This document shows positions 45,801 to 57,021 of a stretch of 64,000 nt of DNA, piece by piece. Every line of letters begins with the position of its first letter. Positions within the stretch are counted from its first letter, which is position 1. The position numbers were made by a program, and so were the translations under genes. The notes beneath the pieces were generated by a model. It saw nothing but the letters and a program-made list of their open reading frames with translations. It was not told where the DNA came from and ran no database searches. Location of the stretch: positions 27,576,107-27,640,106 of the forward strand of contig CM055094.1 in assembly GCA_029204225.1 (NCBI GenBank). Reading direction: 5' to 3'. This DNA comes from Diphasiastrum complanatum. Lineage: Eukaryota > Streptophyta > Lycopodiopsida > Lycopodiales > Lycopodiaceae.

Positions 45801-48099
45801 AGGGGGGCAAACTACTTTATGACCTTTATTGATGACTTCTCACGCAAGTTTTGGATTTATTTATTGAGACAAAAATCTGAAGCATTGCAATTCAAAGCTT
45901 TGGTAGAAAAGCAATCAGGAAAGAAGATAAAGATGCTAAGGTCAGATGGTGGTGGAGAGTGCATTCACACGGAATTTGTGGAATTTTGTAAGGCTAATGG
46001 AATCAAAAGGCAGCTTACAGCTCCCGATACCCCTCAACAAAATGGCGTAGCCGAGAGAAAGAACCGAACTATTGTGGAGTGGTGTGCAAGGTGCATGCTC
46101 AAGGCAAAGGGGTTACCCAACTCTTTTTGGGGCGAGGCTCTTGGATGATGGTGGTTTGTTGGAAACCATCAAGGATGACTCTTCATCATCCTCCTCCTCC
46201 TGATGTGCAATGTTGTTTTGTTTGCTCTCTTGTGCCTTCTTCTTCTTGAGACTTTCTGATGCAAAATGTCTTTTCATGAGAATCAATATCCACTTTCATA
46301 GCATCATCTACACAAGAAGATTTTCCAAAACATGTGAATAAAGCAAAATGACTCTCTTCCACTTGCTTACCATAGCGGTGTTTCTTTTGAATAGAAGTCC
46401 AACCAAGGATGTGAAAGGCAAGACTCCAAAAGAGGCATTTAGCGGCATTAAGCCCAAGGTGGGCACTTTGCGAGTGTTTGGCTGTACGGCGTATGCCCAT
46501 GTTCTCAAGGATGACAGGAAGAAGCTGGACGCAAAATCAGCAAAATGTATTTTCTTGGGATACAGTGAGGAAAGCATTGCCTACCAACTTTATGATCTCA
46601 CTAGTAGGAAGAGGATCATAAGTTGAGATGTGATCTTTGAAGAGGATCCTTCGCCTCCTGTGGGGACATGAGGAGGAGGGAACAAGTGAGTTCGTTCCAA
46701 TACTGGATGAACCACATACACATATTGAGGAGTCTCAGGATGATCATATGAGTGATCAAGAGGAAGAATTTGAGGAGACTAAGAAGCGGAAGGAAAAGGG
46801 CCAAGCTGTTGAGTCCTATTCGTCGTCTTCATCACCAATTGCAAGGAAGAAGTTTCCAAGTGGTATTGGCAAACTGTGCAGGATGGTATGATATTGGATG
46901 AGGGAGAAAGCAACAATCCAGGGGCAAGAAGATCTCAAAGGCAAGCTCAGCAACATGGACATCAGGAGACAAACTTTGCACGTATGATTACAATTTTAGA
47001 TTCACAGATCCGCATACATTCGTCGAGGTAGCAGATGAGAAGGTATGCCAACAAGCCATGCAAGAGGAGTATGACGCCATCCTCAAGAATGATGCATGGG
47101 ACTTGGTGAAACTACCAAAAGGGAAGTGTCCTATCGGGTGCGAATGGGTCTATAGGACCAAATACAAATCAGATGGGAGCATCGAAAAGTATAAGGCAAG
47201 GCTGGTGGCCAAAGGCTATGCACAATAGGAGAGCTTGGACTATGGTGAGACGTTTGCACCCATGGCTAAGATGGCATCTATTAGGATGGTTTTAGCATTG
47301 GCTGCATTCTGTGATTGGGAGGTCCATCAAATGGACGTAAAGAGTGCTTTTCTCAATGGACAACTAGTTGAAGAAGTTTACATGGACCAGCCACAAGGCT
47401 TTGAGGCTAAGGGCCAGGAAACTATGGTATGCAAGCTGAAGAAGGCCTTGTACGATTTGAAACAAGCACCTAGGGCCTGGTATAGTCGTATATTGACGAC
47501 TATTTTGCCAAGGAGCAATTTACAAAGAGCCATTCGGATTGCAACTTGCATGTGAAGGAGGAAGATATGATAGTTCTCTATGTGGATGACTTAGTCATCA
47601 CGGGTAACAATGGGAAGCTGATTGCAAAGGCGAAGGCTCATTTGTCAAAGGAGTTTGAAATGAAAGATTTGGGTTTAATCCACTATTGCCTAGGTTTGGA
47701 GGTTTGGAAAAAGCAAAATTGTGTGTTTATTTTTCAGGCAAAGTATGCATGCGAATTCTTGCACATGTTCAACATGTAGGATTGTAAACCCATATCTACT
47801 CCCATTGGTGGGAGCCAAACCACCCATCCAACTGAGATGTCTCCAAACACCTCACCCCCCGAGCCATGAGAAGTGAATACCTGAGGAGAGGACAAAAGCT
47901 AGCAACAATGAGCCAAAGCTTAGAATGGAGGAGGGCGTGTCCTTACCCGTATACATAGAGATATAAAGCTTGTGCATGCACCCAAGCAACCTCCCATGTA
48001 GTCCATCTAAACATAGGTCACATATCCCATGCTATCCTCATGCATATAAACGTCACACGCCATGCATTGCTCCACATGTCTCTTGTGTGTGTGTGTGTA

Positions 48100-48145
<46 letters not shown>

Positions 48146-51100
48146 CATAGTTTTTGGCAAAAACGTTTCTAGAAACGCATTCTTGGGCTAGAATCGTAGG
48201 GAATAAAAAAATATTCATTATATTGCATTACTTTGTAGGTTATACTAAACTGTGCCTTTCCTAGTTCTCCCTCAAAGAAACTCATATCTCTATCTATCAG
48301 TAAAAGTTACCAACCAAGGACCCATGAATTATCCCTATTTAACACAATCAATGCTGCCAACATTTGATTGAGTCATGACAGCTTGTGATTGAATAGCCAC
48401 GTCAAGTGTTTGACGATGATCCTGCATCAAAGGTTGATGAGCAATCAACTTAATGGGCTTCTCCCTTATGGTCTTGTCATTAAGTCTAGCTTCCAGTGAG
48501 CTAAATCTTGAACTTGATGTCGAGGTCAGTTGTGTTGTAGCTGAACCTGAGAATGGTAACTAGTAGGAATGAGAGTGCTCTGGAAGTTCAAGCAAATTGG
48601 CATCATAGGCCTCATTGGACCCAATAGTAGCTCTAAATGAATTGACATAAAAGATATCAAAAGTAACACAATAAGCCACTCTAACTTTTAACCTTGACAG
48701 AATCCAACAGGCATTGTTGCACCCAAACTGGACCACATTACTCGAAACATTTGGCAACCTACATAAATGAATTGCCCTTAATAAATGCTTTAATTTGATA
48801 CCCATATTGCCCACACAAAAAAAAAGGTTTTTGAGAAACGCTGCCCCATTTCAAAAACGTGGTTCAGAAACGCAGTGCAACTATGATATATATATATATA
48901 TATATATCATAGTACCCTCTGGTACCGCTGGTATGGTACCGCCGGTACCATATCAGTGGTACCGCCGGTACGGTACCGCCCTGGGATCCGCGGTACCAGG
49001 GCGGTACCATTTTTAATATTTTTTTTTATTTTTTAATATATTTTTAGTAATTTTTTTTTGCATATTAACTACCAAAAAAAGGACAAAAAAAAGTAAAAAA
49101 AGGGGGTTCTGGGTGTAAAAAAAGAGGGTACAGTACATGATGCAGGGGACTGTTGCAGTGGCACATGGGCACTGCGAGTGAGTAGACCGAGGGGCCAATG
49201 GGAGACCAACACAGGGGGGTAGCATCACATGGGGGCAAGTACAGAGGCACATGGGCATTGTGGGTGAGCAGACCATGGGCCCAATGGGAGACCAACACAG
49301 GGGGGAGCATCACATGGGGGCAGGTATAGAGGCACATGGAGGGATGATGGGGATCCACATGGCCGATCAGGCTGTGGGGATAAATAGGCACTCACAATGC
49401 CATTGTGGTCGGCATTTTCAGAGGCTGTGAGAGGGCTAGTGATAGACAGTGAGAGAGCAAGCGAGAGCCGGTGACAGGCTGTGAGAGGCTGTTTGAGAGC
49501 CAGGGTGCTGTGAGAGGGTGTTCAAGGACCAGGGTGCTGTGAGGAGAAGGTCGATCGAGATGGCAGAGCGCATACCACCGAAGCCCGAGGGCGAAGCCAG
49601 GAGGAAGCTTGAGGAAGATATCCGAAGGCACAACGAGAGGCATCAGAAGCAAGAGGCAGATATCCGAGAGATGCTGCGACAGACTCGACAGAGAAATCCG
49701 GAACCGGAGCCACCCGCCCCCGCTGTGGATCCTGTCCCCGCTGTCGAGCTGGATCTGGATGAGCAGATCGGAATGAATTTCACACGACGGCAGCGCATCA
49801 TGGTCAGGGAAAGGGCGGCCAGACGTCGGGCTAACTAGGAGGCAGCTCGGACTAACCGGGAGGCAGAGCAAGAGCGACAAAACAATGCACCAGACGAGGG
49901 CGAGGAGTCGGTGGAGGATCAGTGAGGGATGTTTAGAATAGATGAGGTCCAGCCGTATGTGGCGGACTGTTGCTATGTAGTTTTTGGTAGTTTATGGTGC
50001 AGCAAATAACTAGATGGCTGCTTAAAAAAATGACAGTATATGTGATGTTATCCTGATACAACGGTTGAATATATACATAGTTGTTTTTTGTGCAACGCGA
50101 GCCTGGTCATGTAAGATGCAATGTCTGTAATTTTTTTAAATGCAGATGTATTACATGTGTTTATGAAATGTCGTTTGGGGTGTAGGGGTGATTGCTGTGC
50201 TCATGATGTAGGTGCATATATGTGAAGCTAGCATTCACTTCAAACGAAATTAAATGAAAATAGGATTCAGACACGCACATAGAATTCTTCGACATAAAAT
50301 AAAGCATCACATGTACAGAGCGACATACGCACAATGTGCAGCAAATAATGTAGGCCAAACACTGTATATAATGTGAAAAATCATATGAGTACAATGGTAG
50401 ACCGTCTGCTAGAGACAAACTACTGAAACTAAAACAACAGAGCCACAATCAATGCTCTGGCTCTGACTCAGACGAATGCTCTGGAGACAACTCAGGGCCC
50501 CGAGCTGACTCTCGCAGCCGATATCTCTGCCTGTCTGGAACTGGCATGGGCTGTGTATCTGAGGGGGAAGACTCGTCATCCTCATCCTCCCAATCAGCCT
50601 CCGCATCAGCCCCCAAGCAGGCCAAACCAACAACACCTGCTTCAACTGATTGTGATACTGCACCTCTACCTGTACCTGGAGCCCTGCGTGGTCGTCCTCT
50701 CCTCCCTGGCAGTTTCTGTGCCTTGCCTTTCTTGTTCGGTGCACCCTTGGGCCTGCCTGGTCTCTTGCGGACAAGAGGAGCTGTCAATGCCTCGTCACCC
50801 CCATGCAAATCACCTGGCTGGCTAGGCTGGGCCCAAGCTGAGGCCGGCTGGGATAGGGAAGCAAAAGAGGGAACTCCCTGTGCAACTGAGCGAGGAGGAT
50901 GAGCTCGTGGAGTGTGTGCCCGTGGGGCTGCTGCAGGTGGAGGAACTGGCTGTGCAGGAGGCGAGTACAGTGGCGATATGTACTGAAAGGGGCGCTGTGG
51001 TGGCCAGTACTGGTACATCCTGGGTGCTGCCAAAGGAGGAGGATGTGACGTGGGTGCTGCCACTGGAGGAGCCACTGTGGATGTGGGCGCTGCAAGAGAA

Positions 51101-54100
51101 AACCTGGGCACAGATGGTGGCCTGCCATGGAGACCTGGTGCTGCAGAAGTGGACTGGCATCGGTGGCACTGGAGGAGCTGTGCGACGCACATACACCCTC
51201 TGAGGAGTTGGAGGAACTGTAGGCACCTCATGCGGCTGCTCTGGCTGGGACTCTGTGTATGGCATGCTGGCAAGAGATGATGGGGGCGCCCTGACACTCG
51301 GCATCTGTTGGGCCTCTGAATCCAATGTGGCAACCAAGTCGGCCAGCTGGGCATCCGAATACAAATGCTCTGGGCTCTGGGACTCATCCTGTGCACCAGC
51401 CTCTAAATCATCCTGTGCACAACCTCTGAATCATCCTGTGCACCAACCCCTGAATCAACCCAAGCCTCATCCCGTGCCTCATCATGTGCACCATGTAGAC
51501 CCTGCATGGCCTCCCAATCTGTGCAATGAAAGTCATCAGGTGCCTCCTCTGGTGTGCTGTCGTAGTAACGGCCATGACTCTGTGCTGCACGCATCCAAAC
51601 ATCTGTGGGACCGGCATCTAAACCACTCTGCCCTCTATCAAGAGCCTCCTCCATCATGTCGACATAGGTAGGTATGCCATTGCCCCCCCCTGTGTGCCCT
51701 GCCTGTCTGCTGGTATAACCTGTGCCATGTGTCCCACCTTTGCCACGTGATGCACCTGTGACCCCTGCCTGTGGCGTGTGCCCTGCACCTGTATAATCTG
51801 CCTCATCCCTCTCTGGTCTGGCAAACACAACCCGAATGGGCTCATTCTCATCATGCTCATCCTCTGACACTGGCTCATCTGCCTCATACAATGGGGGCTC
51901 TTTGTGCTCAAGCCCAAGCTCTCTCTCTCTCTCATCTCGGCAAGCTCCCTCTCTCTCTGCCATCAACTGTGTGCCCAGGTCATCTGCAGGCATGGGATGG
52001 GTGCTGTCCGTAGGCAAGTCAACCTGGCGCTCCAAATCGGATATCTTCGTCTGCAAGGTTTAAAATTTGCATGTCAGAGAGACAACTTTATCAAGAAATG
52101 AAACCAACATACCAGGAGTCAACCAACATGCTATGAAAGATTAGCTTATCACCTGCAATGCGCTCGTAATGGTCGGAAGCCTCCTGGCGAGACGTGCGTT
52201 GGTGCTACAGAACACCAACTGCTCCAACTGACTCACTGACAACCGGTTCCTTCTCCTCGTGTGAATCAGTGCCCATGTGCTCCAATTACGCTCACACACG
52301 GAGGCAGCACGGTCCTGTGGTGCGTGCATTGAAATACTTCAGCACATTGTGGCAGAGGTGAAACTTCAACGAAACACAAAAAATGGAGGATAAAATGAGA
52401 TGCATACCTGAGAAAGGACACGCAGTGCAAGACGCTGTATAGATGGGTATGTGCTACCGAACATGGTCCACCAGGTAATGGGTAGCTGCCTCCTCTCTGG
52501 ATCCTGGGCAGCCGGGTGGCCGAATGTGCCCATGCCGAAACGAAATGCAGCGAGCTCCTCCATGAGCCTGATAGGATCCAAACCTATGTGTGGACCCACC
52601 TGTGAATGTACTGAAGCCAATCAGCCTCGAGCTCTCTGTCTGCGATCTGTGTCGGAGAGAGGAAGAGGGGATGTAGCATGTGTGCAACGCTGTGGATACT
52701 CCTGTGGAAGTAGTTCCACCGCGTCTCCCATATGAACTTCAGCTCTGTCATCCTGCAGGTGAGGGGCTAATTTACAACTGTACAAGGGAAAGGAAAGATG
52801 ACTTAGCTGTTTCTGAGGACTGTACTTCCAAAGAAAGAATGAAGAGGAACCCTTTCAGCTCTTTTCCCCAAGATTTCAGACCTGCTGTTCCGAAAAATGC
52901 CAGTTTGAGGCTTCAAAACGGTACTAAATTTCCCGGTTTTTTGAGGATAGTAGCTCGCTGGTCTGATTGCAATCCAACTTGTCCACAAAAAGGCAAATCT
53001 GAAGTCCAAAAACCCTTCTGAGTTCTGAAATTTCAGAAGTCTCCTACTCGCTGATCTGGTAGGAATCCTCTTGCTCCAAATCTCTGACGTTGGGGCCCAA
53101 AAACTTGTTGAAAAACCAGATTTTCAGAAGCACTGGCAGCGCTGGCCCTGCTCCTCTTTTTTGGCTTCCAACTCGCTGAGAACCAGTAACTTTTTCCCTG
53201 GAAATCGGATGTAGGTCTCTGATTGTACAACGATGGAGGTGCTGGCTTCTTCCTACTCTAATTTCGCTGGGAAAACTACGAAGAATCCTCTGAACTCAGT
53301 GAGAAACAGCTGTTTTTTCAGCGAGTTACCTACACTTGGAATCTAACTCCTTGCTGCTGTGATTTCTCAGTGGAAATCAGAAGTTTGAAGGCTGCTCCTA
53401 CAGCGATCCTCCTCCTCTATTCCTCTCTGAGAATCTGAGAAACACTTCCTATCTTCTGATAGCTTTTTCTACTGCTGTCCTAAACTCCCTAGGATGGAGA
53501 TGGCTCTGATACCAGTGTAATAGATCCTAACACCACAGTAGGGCAAACACTAACTGATCCACCCAACCTTGCCTACTCCCTGATATAGAGTAAGCCCCTC
53601 CTAGCCCAGTGTGAGGACTGGTAGCATGCAACTGCCAAGTGTCGGCCACGTGGCACTGACGTGGCCGACTGCACGTCGGGACCCAACTGGGGGCCCTATC
53701 CTGCTGATAGGGTCCCTAGGCTGTGTTAGGCCCGCCATGGCTATGGACCGTGCTGGGGCACACTACTCACACTGTCTTGCCCTGTTGGTCATGTACGCTG
53801 GACACGACCCTGACTGTGGTATCTGACCTATCTGTGTTCTCTAGGGTTCGGCACTGGTTACGAGCTCGTAACACAGAGGCTCTTGATAGGGGGCAGAGTG
53901 ATTTGGGTTTACCTTCCGCAGCTGCTTGGATGCGTGCATCACAGAGCCATAGGCATTTCTATGACAGCACACTAGAGGAGTCACCAGATGACTTTGATTG
54001 TACCAATTGGGAGGCCATGCAGGGTCCGCATGGTGCACAGGATGAGGCACGGGATGTTCCAGAGGATGGTGCTCATGATGAGTCCCAGAGCCCAGAGCAT

Positions 54101-56975
54101 TTGTATTCGGATGCCTAGCTAGACGACTTGATTGCAGACTTGGATTCAGAGGCCCAGCAGATGCCGAGCGTCAGGGCACCCCCATCCTCTCTAGCCAGCA
54201 TGCCTACACAGAGTCTCAGCCAGAGCAGCTACACGAGGTGCCTGCAGTTCCTCCAGTTCCTCAGAGGCTGTATGTGTGCCGCACAACACCTCCAGTGCCA
54301 CTGATACCGTTGAGGCCTGCAGCCCCTTCATCGCCATCCACTTTTGCAGCAGCAAGTCTCCATGGCAGGCCACCATCTGTGCCCAGATCTTCTCTTGCAA
54401 CACCCACATCTACAGACGCTCCTCCAGTGGCAGCACCCACAGCACATCCTCCTCCATTGGCAGCACCCACGGCACCGGCTCCTCCTTTGGCAGCACCCAC
54501 AACACATCCTCCTCCTTTGGCAGCACCCACAGCACATCCTCCTCCTTTGGCAGCACCCAGGATGTACCAGTACCGTCCACCACAGCGCCCCTTTCAGTAC
54601 TTATCGCCGCTGTACTTGCCTCCTACAGGGACGGCCCCTCCACATCTAGTTCCTCCACCAGCAGCAGGTTCACGGGCACACACTCCTCGGACCTATCCTC
54701 CACTATCAGCTGCACATGGACACCCATCTTTAGCTACTCTATCCCAGCCGGCCGTAGCTTGGGCTCAGCCTAGTCAGCCAAGTGATCTGCATGGGGGTGA
54801 TGAGGCATTGATGGCTCCCCTCGTCCGCAAGAGGCCAGGAAGGCCCAAGGGTGCACTGAACAAGAAAGGCAGGGCACAGAAACTGCCAGGGAAGGGAGGA
54901 CGACCTTGCAAGGCTCCAGTTGCTGGTAGAGGTGCAGTATTACCGCCAGCTGCAGCAGGTGTTGTTGGTTTAGCCTGCTTGGGGGCTGATGCGGAGGCAG
55001 ATTGGGAGGATGAGGATGACGAGTCTTCCCCCTCGGATACACAGCCCATGCAAGTACCAGACAGACATAGATATCAGTTGCGAGAGTCAGCTCGGGGCCC
55101 TGAGTTGTCTTCGGAGCATTCATCTGAGTTTGAGGCAGAGCATTGATTGTAGCTCCGTCATTTTATTTTTAGCAGTTTGATATCATGTTCCATGTTTGGC
55201 GGCCAGATGGTCGAACACTGTATTCAGACCATTTTTCATATTATATTTAGTGTTGGACGTATTCTATTCACCGCACAATGTGTATTTGTCAATTTGTAAT
55301 TGTGATGTTCTACTTGCAGTTTTACTTCAAATGGTGTGTGCGTGTTTTCAATTAGTTTTCAGTACAGAGTTTGAGAGCATATGCAGAACACAGAAATACA
55401 ACCCCCCTGATAGCATTTCATAATCACATACATCAGATTGCAATACACAAGGCACGCATTGCACAAAAAACACGTACATTAATTCATCAGATGTATCAAA
55501 ATTACAATACGTATTCCCGCCGCATACGGCTGGGGCTGTTCTTTACACCATGCTAGACACTAAATGTTGCCTCATCTACTGATGAACATTACATAACAAC
55601 AGTCAGCCACATACGGCTAGACCCCATCTATGCTAAACATTCCTATGGATCCTCCACTGACTCGCCCTCATCAGGTGCATTGTTCTGACACTCTCGCTCT
55701 GCCTCCCGGTTAGCCCGTGTTGCCTCCTGGTCAGCCCGATGGCGGGCAGCCCTTTCTTTGACCATGATGAGCTGCTGTTGTGTGAAGTTCATTCCGATCT
55801 GCTCATCCAAATCTAGCTCGACAGCGGGGGCGGGGGCCACAGCGGGGGCGGGGATCTGCAGCTCTGGGTGTCTCTGCCGAGTCTCTCGCAGCATCTCTGC
55901 AATGTCTGCCTCTTGCTTCCGATGCCTTTCGTTGTGCCTTCGGACATCTTCCTCGAGCTTCCTCCTGGCTTCGCCCTCCGCCATCTCACGACACCCTGTT
56001 GCTCGAAATGACCCTCACAGCCTCTCAATGGCTCTCACTGGCTCTCTCATAGCCCCCCTCTCACAGCCTCTCACTCGGTCTGTCACACAGCCTCTCACAA
56101 TGCCTCTCTCTCACAACCTCCCACTGGCTCTCCCTCACAGCGTCTCACCCCCTCTCACTGGCTCTCTCACTGTCTCGTGAGTGCCTATTTAACCCCAGAG
56201 CCTGTTTCCCAATTTGCTTTTGTTGATGATCCCATGTGCTACTGTACCTGCCCCATGTGCTGATCCCCCACATGCTGCACTGCGATTGGGTCCATGGTCT
56301 GCTCCTCCACAGTGCCCATGTGACGGTGTACCTGTCCGGATGTATTGCTCCCCCACATGCTGCACTCCGATTGGGTCCATGGTCTGCTCCTCCATAGTGC
56401 CCATGTGCTACTGTACCTGCCCCATGTATTGCTCCCCCACATGCCGCACTCCGATTGGGTCCGCTCTCCCACAGTGCCCTCAGTACAGTCCCCCTGTACA
56501 GTAACATCTTAGTTTTTACCTAGTTTTAGCCTGTTAAAAGGGTTTTTTTTTTTTTTTTTTTATAATAAAAAATATTATTTTTGTGGTGCCGCCCTGGTAC
56601 CGCTGGTCTGAGGGCGGCACCATAACCGCGGTACCACCATTATGGTACCGTGGTACCATAATGGCGGTACCACGTGCCACTATGATATATATATATCAGA
56701 CATGAGGGTCCGAGCTGTTTTGCCCGCGTCCGCGTCCGCGTCCGGCGTCTGGACCCGGACGCATCCGACCCCCGGACGCGGGGTCGGACGCGTCTATTTT
56801 TTTTTTTTTTTTGAAAAAAAAAATAGATGTGTGGGGGGTCCGGACGCCCCCGGACGGCACGCGTCCGGGGGTCCGGATGCAATTTTTTTTTAAATTAAAA
56901 AAAAATTTAATTAAAAAAAAAAAATCGGACACGTCCGGTTGCGGACGCTCGTCCACGTCCGCCATCCGCTTCCTT

Positions 56976-57021
<46 letters not shown>

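Larger units (their letters stand above)
48908..56684. mobile_element. Composite hAT transposon region arranged as an inverted repeat
   Basis: Both ends have the same terminal sequence in inverted orientation: CATAGTACCCTCTGGTACCG at left and, reversed, CATAGTGGCACGTGGTACCG at right. The arms (48908-51648 and 53874-56684) carry the same features in mirror order: terminal GGTACC clusters, subterminal tandem repeats, a small accessory gene, and the C-terminal part of a hAT transposase. The left arm extends further into the transposase (to 52752); the right arm is cut at 53873 by an LTR. No 5' hAT terminus is seen. It may arise from two insertions or an inverted duplication. Confidence 0.7.

Noticed and set aside
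50546-51280. Plus-strand ORFs over the left hAT tail and minus-strand ORFs over the right one
   Set aside because: They are shadows of the GC-rich transposase tail; the true frames share AT hooks and identical C-terminal ends in both arms.
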